Shown in pieces: positions 36,124 through 46,569 of a stretch of 64,000 bases of DNA. This stretch comes from Niebla homalea (lineage: Eukaryota; Ascomycota; Lecanoromycetes; Lecanorales; Ramalinaceae): contig JAHGAU010000009.1 of the NCBI GenBank assembly GCA_019925105.1, forward strand, positions 186,001 to 250,000, given 5' to 3'. How positions within the stretch are numbered: position 1 is the stretch's first letter; every line of letters starts with the position of its first letter. The notes under the pieces were generated by a model, which searched no databases, was not told the DNA's origin, and saw nothing but the letters and a program-made list of their open reading frames with translations. The position numbers and the translations under genes were made by a program.

Positions 36124-39060
36124 ATGAAGAGAAAAGTGGCAGAACGAGAGTCGCCCTCGTCTGTCTCAGTGAGCAATACTTCACTCAATGACGCAACTCC
36201 TGTTCGAGTCAAACAAGAGGAGCAGGTGGCAGACTATTCGCACGATGTCAAGAAGAAGCTCGGAACCGCCAGTCGGACTGGCACTGCCTGCGATCGATGT
36301 CGCGTAGGTGCCTGCAACCTCCTTTGAATTTCTGGTCGCCTCGGCCGCTGATGTGGTGTATAGGTTCGGAAGATGCGATGCGATGATCAACCCGATGGTT
36401 GCGCCTCATGTCACCAAGCACAAGCTGAGTGCAAGACCACCGATAGGATCACGGGCAAAGCTTTCGTTAGAGGCTACATGGAGAATCTCGAAACGCGATT
36501 GCAAGAGTTGGAGTTGCGCAACAGGGAACTGGAAGCGCAGGTTCAATATTTGACCGGGGAGGCCAGACCCGACGACATGCCACAGACCACTCTGTCATAC
36601 CGATATTCGCAATTACCCAACGGAACCGAAGCTCGACAGGATTCCTCGGGTGCAGCTCTAGCCGAAGGCCAGAGTCATCTCTCATCACACAGCAATCCTC
36701 GTCGCCTTGAGGGGGAAAACGGCCTCATACAAGATGGAGCCGTCCGCCTGCCTGAATTCCGCGGAGGCTTGAGCGGCAACAACTATCTGGGTATCTCGAG
36801 CGGCAACAGTCTCGTGAACATGGTCCGCGGAACAGCAATGAACGTCATGGGCATGGAATTCGACATAACAGACTACATGTCTCCAGACCTGGACGAGCCC
36901 GATCTCAGCAGAGGAGCCCAGCCGTGTTACAACAAGTCTTATCGTGCCTTCATTCAAACGGCGTTCGGCCTCTGTCCCAGACTCCAGAAAGTAGAACTGC
37001 CGCCTCGCAGTGAAGGCATCCAATACGCCAAGGTTTTCTTTCGAGTCACCCATCCATACGCACCCTGCATGCATAAACCAACATTTATGAACTTGGTTCG
37101 TGCCATCCCTGCCTCTTTTATGATGGTTGATTAATCACGGAACTGTCCAGCTCACTCGCATGTACGACGACCCGGACTTCAAGCCCTCCGCTGCAGAGAC
37201 CGCCTTAGTCCATGCGATGTTCGCCATCATCTACTCTCAGTTCGCCTCACGGGGGGCCAAGGACCCCGCACAAGAATTCGAGTTCAACCAGTCCTCGAAC
37301 TTTCACTATCATTATTCACTTGGCCATTTCGCCGAGTTGATGGCAAGTCATACCCTAGCTGACGTTCAAGCGCTCGCCCTACTCTGTGTTCATGTTCGCA
37401 ATTTACCAAAGCCCGGCGCTTCGTGGATGCTGACATCAATCACATTGAATCTCGCTATTGAACTTGGCCTCCATCGGTCCGCAAAGAATTGGGCGCCCAC
37501 GGTCAAAAGGACTGTGCTCGAGATTGAAACCCGCAAGCGAGTCTTTTGGTCCATCACTTGGATTCTTGTACTCGTTGGCGGGAGCTTAGGACGACCGATG
37601 GCCCTCAAAGCTGAAGACTGGGATGTTGAAATGCCTGAGATGATCGATGATGAGCTTCTCTCTGAACATGGTATTGACCGATCTAGGCCAGGCAGGTGCA
37701 ACTTCCTCGTCGGCATCCAGAACTTCAAGGTCATTCCTATCTACATGGATCTGTACAGCAACATCTATGCTGTCAAAAGGAATCCTCACAGTTACGAGGC
37801 GACCGTGCGTAGCCTTGAGCGGCGGATAGCTGACTTCATCCAGCAATGGCCTCGTGAACTTGTAGATGAGTCTTCGCCCGAAAAGGAGGTCGCTCGTGTT
37901 CACTTGCAATATCTACATCTTTGGCAGCTGCATATCCGTCTTCTGCTACGCCATCCATCCCTCTCGTTATCTTCCTCACCGGATTTTAATGCAGAAAGCC
38001 TTACTGTTTGCCTGGAAGTTTCGAAGCAGATACTACAACGGGTCAGGACTCTGCAGCGCTACAAAAGTCTGGATGTAACATGGCAAACTGGTGGTCTCTT
38101 TGTCCTGACAATTGCGACCACCATCTATGGACACTGGGAGCGCAGGAACCAAATGAACGCTCAAGTCCTGAACGAGCTGAGGCAAGATTTGAGTGAGTGG
38201 CTGAGCGTGATGGCAGACATGGACACTCATTTAGGTAAGACAGACATGATCTCCACGACCCTGCTTTGTGGTGAAATTGACTCCAGTGCCCAGGCTCGGC
38301 TGGTCGGCTTTTGGACATGATTAGAACGACCATTGATAGCTCACTTGCCATGTTGAACCAATTCTTGCATGACAAGAACACATCCCCTCAGGACTCGGGT
38401 GTGGGGCTTCAGCAAGCAATGTCATCAGACACTAGCCATATCAAGGATGAGTACTCCCCATTCTCCGTCTACCCTTCTAATGCGAATGAAAATCGAATAC
38501 CCACCTCGACCCCCGTTAACAATTCCTACTTGCCCCAAGCCAACAACTTGGGACAAGCTCACCCAAACACCTACGCAAATCCATCACATTACGCCTACGC
38601 AAACCCAGAACCCTATCCAGGTGCAGCTCGAAGACAGTATCAACCTCCTCTGCAGCAACAGCACAACTCTCTTCCGCCAAATGGCCCTCTAACAAATGCC
38701 TACACTTCATCCTATCCGCATCAACCGCCATATGGAGGCTCCTTTCCAGGGCCCTCGGCAGCAGGAGCAGATTTATACCAAGCTCCCGGCAGCCTCACGT
38801 CCTGGCGACAGTTCACAGGCAACATCGTACCTAATCTCGAATCAAATACGAACGAGTACTTATCATCCATGTCATCTGCATCAGCACTGATGTCAATGGG
38901 CAACGGCATGGGCAGCAACAGCGGCAGCGGGGTTGTCACAGACTCGGGCTCAGGCACGCCAGATCTTAGTATGGGAGGAGCGCACGGGCAGAATGCTACG
39001 TCTGCTGAGACGCAGATGTGGCCAAGTATGATCTTTGATCCAAGCACGGGTGTCGGGTAA
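36124..39060 (+). CDS. Zn2Cys6 transcription factor, four exons (920 aa)
   Basis: Exons are 36124-36303, 36364-37095, 37151-38234 and 38294-39060. Introns are 55-60 nt, with donors GTAGGT, GTTCGT and GTAAGA and acceptors ATAG, CCAG and CCAG. The zinc cluster has perfect spacing (Cys 56, 59, 66, 73, 76, 83) in GTACDRCRVRKMRCDDQPDG and CASCHQAQAEC. It is followed by KTTDRITGKAFVRGYMENLE and a coiled coil (about 100-125) expected to dimerise. The middle homology region is in exon 3 (THPYAPCMHKPTF, LNLAIELGLHRS, LEIETRKRVFWSITWILVLV). The C-terminal 240 residues are Asn/Gln/Pro/Tyr-rich, which suggests a disordered activation region. The ATG has A at -3. The target genes are unknown, and I do not assign it to a named regulator. 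Confidence 0.88.
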
Positions 39061-39538
39061 ACATGAAAGTCTACATTTTCGTGGGTATATTATTTCGCAA
39101 CCGAAATGATTGGATGATTGACCTACGGTCAAGGATATGTGCAAAGGACGGCCACTGTATTATATGTGGATATATTCAGCCCTTTCCGGTTGAGGGGCAA
39201 TGCTGGCAACTCTTGATGATAGAGCTGGAATATTGAAATCATGAGTGGGAAGTAGGGGAGATGGTCAAAACCGGGGCATGGGGAGGGCAAACGAAGCGAT
39301 TGTGATAGATTCATACGTGAGACTAACATATTAGTTCAATTCAGTATACATAACGTTGCTACTTATTGACACACAACTTGAAGGACGGCCAATCGATTTG
39401 AAATACTATCTACGGAAATGTATGAATGATATGCAGATGATTGAGCTACAGTCTTGTATCAACAGAACGCTTGTCCTACTGAGCTTATAGAACCTTACTT
39501 TCGCTTCTTGCGGAAACGTCCTGATTTACAAAAGTCGA

Positions 39539-39814
39539 TCAGCTACAACCTCCTCGACTCCATTCGGTCAAACGACACTTCTTATGCTTGTCATACTTCC
39601 GCTTCAATGCAAGGCGCACCAACCACGCCCCAATGCCTTCGGCTTGCAGAGGGTCGATGATCTTTTCACGAGTCTCATCATCCTCGGGAGCTCTGTCATT
39701 GGTGAAGTACGCCCTGATCCTCCTGATGGCTGTAATCGCATTACTCCTTGGGCCGGGGCTGATAGGACCATGCAGTTGACTCCCCATAGGAGGCGCAACA
39801 TTAAAAGCCTTCAT
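39539..39814 (-). CDS. Small hypothetical protein (91 aa), possibly an exon of a larger gene
   Basis: The frame reads MKAFNVAPPMGSQLHGPISP, then AITAIRRIRAYFTNDRAPED, and ends in a basic tail (LALKRKYDKHKKCR). The composition is strongly coding-like. The frame extends upstream without a stop (RAEYALWVQRS), while an adjacent frame begins MAEAGCITMNDMTDIRIKEG. The two look like parts of one protein split by a small indel or an unrecognised short intron near 39840-39860. No family is recognised. Confidence 0.4.
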   Translation of the reverse strand: MKAFNVAPPMGSQLHGPISPGPRSNAITAIRRIRAYFTNDRAPEDDETREKIIDPLQAEGIGAWLVRLALKRKYDKHKKCRLTEWSRGGCS

Positions 39815-40089
39815 GGACCGTTGTACCCAGAGCGCATACTCAGCTCGGGGAGAATGAATGAAACACCTTCCTTGATTCGAATGTCTGTCATGTCGTTCAT
39901 TGTGATGCAGCCCGCCTCGGCCATCTGTTCATCAGCGCCGAGTGGTTCGAATCGCTAAGCCTCTTCTGGTTAGCAGCAGGAATGGGAACGAAACACGTGA
40001 TCATATCCAGCATCTTCCATTTATTGCTCCACCTCTTCCTCCTTGCTCGTTCACATTATCACTCACATTATCATCAGTCGTCGCCAAAC

Positions 40090-41136
40090 ATGGCTTTCAT
40101 CCTCCGCCGGCCTTTCACACTCTCCTCCACTATCAGCAAACTTCCAAAGTCCTCCTTGTCCACCACTTTCACCGCCCGACCATTCCACTCAACATCAAAA
40201 CTCTCCTTCCCCACCACCTTCACCCGCACTCGGACTCCCCTTGCCCAAACCAGCAAACATGCCTTCAACAGCCCCACCACCAAACCTCATCCAACATCCT
40301 CCCCAACCAAACGCCTCTATACCACCCCCTCCATCCCCTCTCCCACCGGCAACCTAACCCAACGCCTCCTCTACGGTGGCGCCATCGTAGGCGGCGCAAT
40401 CCTCGCCACCAATCTGATCTTCAACCGTGAAACCCGCTCCGACGGCGGGATGCCCCCCTTCGAGCGCGCATACCTCAATGACACGTTCCTGCACACCGGC
40501 CTTGGCCTCTCCATCATTGGCCTCGCCGCCCGCCAACTCCACGTCTCTGGCTGGTCGGTCCGATTGATGGCGATGAACCCCTGGCTCGTTGTCGGTGGGG
40601 GGCTTGCTCTGAGCATTGGAAGCATGATGGTGTGTCGGGGGACGGACCCGGACAATTATCTGATGAAGTACGGGGCGTGGACGGCGTTCAATGTCACGCA
40701 GGCCGCGGTGCTGTCTCCGTTGATGTTTTTGCATCCGGCGCTGTTGGCAAGGGCGGGGCTCTATACGGTGGCGATGATGGGGGGGATAGCCTTTGTGGGG
40801 GCAACGGCGAAGCAGGAGAAATATCTGTACTTGGGCGGACCGTTGTTGGCCGGGGTGTGTGTGGTGGCGGCCAGTGGGTTCGCGCCCCTAGTGCTTCCCG
40901 CGACGGCAGGGACGGCATTGATGTGGACGGAGAGGGTGTGGTTGTATGGTGGGTTGGCGGTGTTTGGCGGATTCACGCTGTATGATACGCAGAAGGTGTT
41001 GCAGCATGCGAGGCTGGCGCAGGCAGGATATATGAAGAAGGATGTGGTGAACGAGAGTATCAGCTTGGAGCTGGACTTTCTGAATATCTTTATTCGGTTG
41101 GTGCAGATTTTGGGGATGCAGAGGAACAGGAGATGA
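40090..41136 (+). CDS. Mitochondrial GHITM/MICS1-like protein of the Bax inhibitor-1 family
   Basis: Intronless, 348 residues from the ATG at 40090 (AACATGG, ideal context). An in-frame start at 39982 would add 36 residues but bury the presequence. Residues 1 to about 90 are basic, Ser/Thr-rich and lack acidic residues, as in a mitochondrial targeting sequence. About eight hydrophobic segments follow, starting LLYGGAIVGGAILATNLIF (about 93-111) and ending with SLELDFLNIFIRLVQILG. The block GGLAVFGGFTLYDTQKVLQH is the family hallmark. Human GHITM (TMBIM5) is an inner-membrane protein involved in cristae structure and cation transport. The same role here is inferred. Confidence 0.9.
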   Translation: MAFILRRPFTLSSTISKLPKSSLSTTFTARPFHSTSKLSFPTTFTRTRTPLAQTSKHAFNSPTTKPHPTSSPTKRLYTTPSIPSPTGNLTQRLLYGGAIVGGAILATNLIFNRETRSDGGMPPFERAYLNDTFLHTGLGLSIIGLAARQLHVSGWSVRLMAMNPWLVVGGGLALSIGSMMVCRGTDPDNYLMKYGAWTAFNVTQAAVLSPLMFLHPALLARAGLYTVAMMGGIAFVGATAKQEKYLYLGGPLLAGVCVVAASGFAPLVLPATAGTALMWTERVWLYGGLAVFGGFTLYDTQKVLQHARLAQAGYMKKDVVNESISLELDFLNIFIRLVQILGMQRNRR

Positions 41137-41655
41137 AGCATGCTGGCAAAGTTTGGGGCCAGTATGATGGGCGTTATGGGGACAGGATGGACTAGGGACT
41201 CTTTTTCTTGTGGGTTGAACATATCTGGCTATTCACAAGTGGACACTACTCCTTCATCAAAAACCACTGCTTCGCTCTTCTTCGCTCCTTTCAAGTAATT
41301 AACTATGCCTGAAGCACACGAGCAGGGTGATTCAACCTCGATGCTAATGTTACATATACCCAGCTCATTCATATCGCCACTCTGTTGCTAGCTCTTCTCA
41401 GTCAAGACCAAAGCTTAAAGACATGCAATGACGTCGGGCGCGGGGAGCTTCCTCCTATCTTTCACCAAACCTCAAAAGGAAGGTCAGCTTTTTTCGATAT
41501 CGCAGCCCCCCAAATAATACCCACCTCTACTCAAACAATGGCATCCCCGCTATGTTCCAATCTCTTGCCGCTATAACAACCATCTATACCTTGGGCGCAA
41601 AATTTGGAGGCGCCCAATCCCCCCCTCCATCCAGCAGCCCACGAAAATCATCACG
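41137..41655. other. Short intergenic region
   Basis: It is the 3' flank of the GHITM-like gene and the promoter of the M28B peptidase gene, which lie on the same strand. No gene is seen. Confidence 0.5.
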
Positions 41656-44195
41656 ATGGCCACCCAGCAGAATCCACCCGGCAACGAACGCACCCCGCTC
41701 CTCACCACCGTCATAATCACCCCCCCGCGCCCCTCCTCCCGCTTCCACCGGCACGGCACTTCCCCTTTTCTCCGCCGCTTCTGCACCCTCTGCCTTGGGT
41801 TCACGCTCATTGTCATCTTGATCCTGTTTTTGGTGCCGGCGCACTACTTCCCTGGCGTCACTTCCCCCTCTTATCCTTCCTACCACTCCTCATGGGGTGG
41901 TGGTAGTGGTGGTGGCAATAATCCCAGGCTGAGCTACGAGGGGCTGAAACGCATCTTGTTGGACACGCCGGATGAAGGGAAAGTGCGGGAGTGGAGCCGG
42001 TATTACACGAGTGGCCAGCACCTGGCCGGCAGGAATAAGAGTCAGGCGAGGTGGACGAGGGAGAAGTGGGAAGGGTGGGGGGTCGAGGCCAAGCTGGAGG
42101 AGTATGAGGTCTGGATGAATTATCCGGTCTCGCACCGCCTTGCGTTGGTGGACACCGGCGGGGGAAGCAAAGATGCATATCGGGAGGAGGGGAGGGTGGT
42201 GAAGTATGAAGCCAGTCTCGAGGAGGATGTACTACCAGAGGACCCTACGACGGGATTGGATGATCGGGTGATGACCTTCCACGGCTACGGCGCCAGCGGG
42301 AATGTTACCGCGAGATATGTCTATGCCAATTTCGGGACATTCTGGGATTTCGAGGATCTGGTCAATGCAGGTGTCAAGTTGGAGGGGAACATCGCGTTGG
42401 TCAAGTATGGGCGCGGGTTCCGAGGCTTGAAGGTGAAGAGGGCGCAGGAGCTGGGGATGGTGGGCGTGGTGATCTATACGGATCCGCAGGAAGATGGGGA
42501 GGTGATTGAGCAGAATGGCTATCAGACCTACCCAGATGGGCCCGCGAGGAATCCGAGTAGTGTGCAGAGAGGGAGCGTGCAGTTCATCAGTGAGTGTCAG
42601 TGTCTACTTATCCCGATGTCTAGGGGTGACGTGCAGTAATAATGGGGAAGCTAACATCGTTGCAAGATGTAGTATGTGGTGATCCGACGACGCCGGGGTA
42701 TGCATCAAAGCCCGGTGTGGAGAGAGTGGATCCGAATGGGACCGTACCGAGCATCCCATCGTTACCCATTTCGTATCGGGATGCTCTACCGATATTGAAG
42801 GCTTTGAATGGCCACGGGCCGAAAGCGTCAGAGTTCAATGAGTACTGGCAAGGGGGGAAGCTCGACTATAAAGGTGTGGAATACAACATTGGCCCTTCTC
42901 CAGTAGGTCTAGATTTAGATCTGAGGGTCGAGCATGAGTATGTCATCACGCCCCAGTGGGACGTCATCGGCATCATCAACGGCACCCTACAGGACGAAGT
43001 TGTCATTTTAGGAAACCATCGAGACGCATGGATCGCTGGCGGAGCCGGTGACCCCAATTCAGGATCTGCTGCTTTGAATGAGGTCATCAGGAGTTTTGGA
43101 GAGGCACTAAAACTGGGTTGGAAACCACTTCGGACGATCGTCTTTGCCAGCTGGGATGGCGAGGAATATGGTCTAGTCGGTTCCACAGAATGGGTTGAGG
43201 AATACATGCCTTGGCTCAAGGATACTGCTGTTGCATACCTCAATGTCGATGTTGGCACGCGGGGCCCCAATTTCGATCCTGCTGCCTCACCTTTGCTCAA
43301 CAAAGCTTTATATGAAGCTACCTCAGCGGTGCAGTCGCCGAATCAGACTGTCGAGGGGCAGACCGTCGGAGACGTCTGGGATGGTCGAATACGAACCATG
43401 GGCTCGGGTAGCGATTTTACCGCATTCCAGGACTTCGCAGGCATTCCTTGTGTGGACTTGGGTTTTGCGGGCGACTCGATGAGCGCAGTCTATCACTACC
43501 ACAGCAATTACGACAGTTTCGCCTGGATGGATCGTTTTGGGGATATAGATTGGCACTATCACGTCGCCATTACAAAAGTGTGGGCATTGTTTGCGGCTGC
43601 AGTCGTTGAGACACCAGTCATACAGTTCAATGTTACGGATTACGCTCTTGGGTTGCAACATTACCTGGAGTCGGTTAAATACAACGCTTCAATCTCCACC
43701 GTGATGGATCAGAATGTTGGCGAAGAGTCTTTCCCCGTCCTCGACTTGGCTGTCTCAGAACTTTATGAGGCCGCCATCACATTCGACGCGAAAGCTGAAA
43801 GCCTTGCGAAAGCTGTCCATGAAGGCCTTCCATGGTGGAGGAGGTGGTGGTCAGGCGCGCGATTGTATGCAAGCGTAAAGGCCGTCAACGATGCGTACAA
43901 GTACTTCGAAAGGCAGTTCTTGTTTGCGGAGGGTCTCGACAGCAGGCCAATCTTCAAACACGTAGTGTTTGCGCCAGGCATCTGGACGGGATACTCGGGA
44001 GCTACTTTCCCAGGATTGGTGGAGTCGATTGATAATGGTGATATGGAGAACGTCAAGGTGAGTCTCCCGACTTTGCGTCTTCAAAGCTGCTATGGTCTGA
44101 TTCCGGGATATTTGCTGACGTGACTTGCCCTGCAATAGAGGTGGACTGTCATCATCAAGGAGAAGATCAATCAAGCCACAGACTTGATATCGTAA
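41656..44195 (+). CDS. M28B peptidase, glutamate-carboxypeptidase-II/transferrin-receptor-like, type II membrane protein
   Basis: Exons are 41656-42589, 42667-44057 and 44139-44195, giving 793 residues. A type II signal anchor spans about 41-62 (CTLCLGFTLIVILILFLV), preceded by an acidic dileucine motif (ERTPLL, residues 11-16). A PA-like domain follows (NIALVKYGRGF), then the M28 catalytic core. All metal and catalytic residues are visible: His429 and Asp431 in GNHRDAW, Asp440, Glu477/478 in DGEEYG, Asp506 in LNVDVG and His590 in YHYHSNYDSF. The final exon supplies the helical C-terminus (WTVIIKEKINQATDL). Intron 1 ends AAG after a GCTAAC branch site. A TAG 6 nt later is an alternative acceptor that would shorten the protein by two residues. 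It is probably an active aminopeptidase or carboxypeptidase in the vacuole or at the surface, like yeast Vps70 or Tre1 relatives. Confidence 0.92.
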
Positions 44196-44686
44196 TGAAT
44201 AGAAAATTGGGATCTGAAGCATGGTTGTACAAAATCTAACGAGTATATGCAAACATCGCGGCATGGACAAAGAGGCTATCTTGAGTAATGTACAATACGA
44301 ATTGATATCCCAAGTATGATCAAACCGGGCTATCTCCAGCCAATCCCAATGACCTAAACGTTGGGCTGCTGGGAAGTACCAGTACCTCGTGATACTTCCC
44401 ACATGTCATGCAAGGGTGCTCCCGGTGTAAGACCAACACTTACCGTGCAGGGAGGCCCGTCCCTTTCCTGCTGCAAACCTACCTAGTAACGTAAGGTACA
44501 AGGCTCTTTCTCCCACCGCCCGCGCGCTTTGGCGACTCCGCTCAGCCGCCGTTTCGCGCTAAGAGGATTTTCAACCTCGGCCCTTGGAAGTCTTCCCCAA
44601 TCGCAGCTTTTTTTCGGAGCAGCAGCTCTACTGCATTCCTCCACTTTCCTTTGCTGAATGCCTCTTTCACGCCTTTCTCCCAAACG
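44196..44686. other. Intergenic between the M28B gene and PEX2
   Basis: It is the 3' flank of the peptidase gene followed by the PEX2 promoter and 5' leader, with a pyrimidine-rich stretch before the start. No gene is seen. Confidence 0.5.
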
Positions 44687-44704
44687 ATGACTCTCCCACC
44701 ATGA
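44687..44704 (+). promoter_or_regulatory. Minimal upstream ORF overlapping the PEX2 start
   Basis: ATGACTCTCCCACCATGA encodes five codons and its TGA overlaps the PEX2 ATG at 44701 (ATGA overlap, different frame). The upstream ATG has A at -3, so scanning ribosomes may use it. The main start would then be reached by leaky scanning or reinitiation. The sequence is certain, but the regulatory effect is inference. Confidence 0.5.
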
Positions 44705-46542
44705 CAACACCTCTCCGAGTCCCCGCCTCTCCCTCCCTCGAGACAGCTCGCGCCACGATCCTAGCCCGCCAATCCCACCGCGCCTCCTCCTCCTCCTCCT
44801 CCTCCTCCCCCGCCTCCCTCACCCACCTCCCCCCTTCCCTCTCACACCTCCCACCATCCCTCATCCTCCCCCTCTCCTCCCTCACCGCCCTCCTCACCTC
44901 CCGCACGGGAACCCGCCCACCCTTGCGCGTCACCCAACTCGACGCCTCGTTGCTCGACACCGAATTACTATCGCTCCTGACGGCGCAGGTAGCGCAGGCG
45001 CTGAAATATTGGGGCGATGATGGCCATGTGTTCGATGAGTGGGGCGAGGAGGTTGCTGCTGGGGTTAGGGGGCTGCTGTGGTGGTTGGGATGTTGGAGCA
45101 GGGGGGCGAGCTATGGGGGTGTGGTGCAGGGGTTGGGGATGGTTGATGGAAGGGGGGATGGGGATAGGGATGGGCTCACCGCGCAGATGAGTGCGTGGCA
45201 GAGGGTGCTTTATGGGGTGGGTGATGTGGGTGGGGGTATGTGGCGGGGAGGTGGGAGGGTTGGATGGGGGGGCGGTGGTGGGATGAGGGAGGACGGGGGG
45301 TTGGGAATGTAGGAGTCTCCCTCTTTCTCTCTCTCTCTCTCTCACACAAACACATTTTTTTTATTCTTGCAACCCTGGGAAACAAAAAACCCCCTTTCCC
45401 CGTGTCAGACAAAGCGGCTAGCCTTCCCCTCCCCCCCCCCCCGCAACATCGAACAACCTCAAAAGCAAAGAACCGTCGCGCTGACACGCAGGGAATATGT
45501 CCCGCACGGCCACACACAGTCCATCCTCAGCACCCGCCTCCCCACCACCCTCCTCACCACCCTCTTCACCACCCTCTCCCTGACCAACGCCCTCCTCTTC
45601 CTGCTGCACGGCCGGCACCCCACCCTGCTCCACCGCGCCCTCAACATCCGCCTCTCCCCGCTCCAGGGCCGGCACGCCGCCCGCGCCGTCAGTTTCGAAT
45701 ACCTGAACCGCCAGCTGGTCTGGCACGCGTTCACGGAGTTCCTGCTGTTCCTGCTGCCGCTGGTCGGGGTGGCGCGGTGGCGGCGGTGGATCGGACGGGC
45801 GTGGCGGAATGTGCGGAGGAGGATGGGGAAAACAAGGGGGAGCGTGGAGGAGGGGGGGGAGGTCGTCCGCCCGGCGGGCAAATTGGTTGTGCTGCCGGAA
45901 AGGACGTGTGGGATCTGTTGGGAGGAGCAGGATAATGTGACTGCGAATATCGCTGCTGGGGGAGGAGGGGGGGCAGCAGGGGCAGGGGGTGGTGGAGGGG
46001 TGGTGGGAAGTAGCGAGACAGACGTGACGAATCCGTATGAAGGGGTGCCGTGCGGGTGCGTGTATTGCTACATTTGTCTGGCTAGTAAATTGGAAGGGGA
46101 GGAGGGGGAGGGGTGGGTGTGTTTGAGGTGCGGGGAGATTGTGAGAGAGGGGCGGGTTTGGAGGGGGATGTTGTTGAGGAGAAAGCTGTCACCCTCGATA
46201 ACACGGGCAAGCACGAAATGGGAGCGAAGGAGGACGCTGCAGCCCCGTTCAAGACGGAATGGAGCCAGGATGAAGCGGACTCTGGTGTGGATGTCACCAG
46301 TAGGTGAAACTTATTATGATCATTATTTGATTGACCGTCTATCCAACCCAGGATCCTGGATCATCAGTGGGGAAAGCATGCATACAGCACCCGTCAGCGT
46401 TTCCCTCTCAGCAGCCCTGAGGTGGTTCCTCAAACGCATCACGGCGCAAGGGTTGACGGAGCGCCAGATGACTCGGAGCTGGAGCTCGATCGAGCGACCG
46501 TTTGCTCCTGGAATCTATTCGATTTATAGCGAGCTTCTGTGA
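44701..46542 (+). CDS. PEX2: Peroxin 2, peroxisomal RING E3 ubiquitin ligase (3' frameshift)
   Basis: The start is in an ideal context (CACCATGAC). Recognised PEX2 blocks are LDTELLSLLTAQVAQALKYW (N-terminal Pex2/Pex12 domain), FEYLNRQLVWHAFTEFLLFL (a membrane segment typical of the family), the RING CGICWEE...NPYEGVPCGCVYCYICL, and GEGWVCLRCGE. The ligase ubiquitinates the PTS1 receptor Pex5 for recycling. One intron lies around 45236-45491. Either GTATGT at 45236 joined to CTAG (45421) or GTAGGA at 45309 joined to GCAG (45491) keeps the frame. A CT microsatellite lies inside it. After the RING the sequenced frame runs to 46542 with an implausible tail. Adding one G to the run at 46163-46167 restores an acidic tail (GDVVEEKAVTLDNTGKHEMG) that stops at 46307. 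The RING itself is intact. Confidence 0.88.
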
Positions 46543-46569
46543 CAGGTTCTGCATGATTACGGAACCTCA

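Noticed and set aside
39930..39960. GGTTCGAATC suggesting a tRNA T arm
   Set aside because: The five bases on each side do not pair, and no cloverleaf is possible.
39982..40089. Upstream in-frame start for the GHITM-like protein
   Set aside because: It would place 36 extra residues, including a hydrophobic stretch, before a good mitochondrial presequence. The ATG at 40090 has the better context.
41584..41906. Minus- and plus-strand frames over the M28B start
   Set aside because: They are shadows of the peptidase N-terminal exon.
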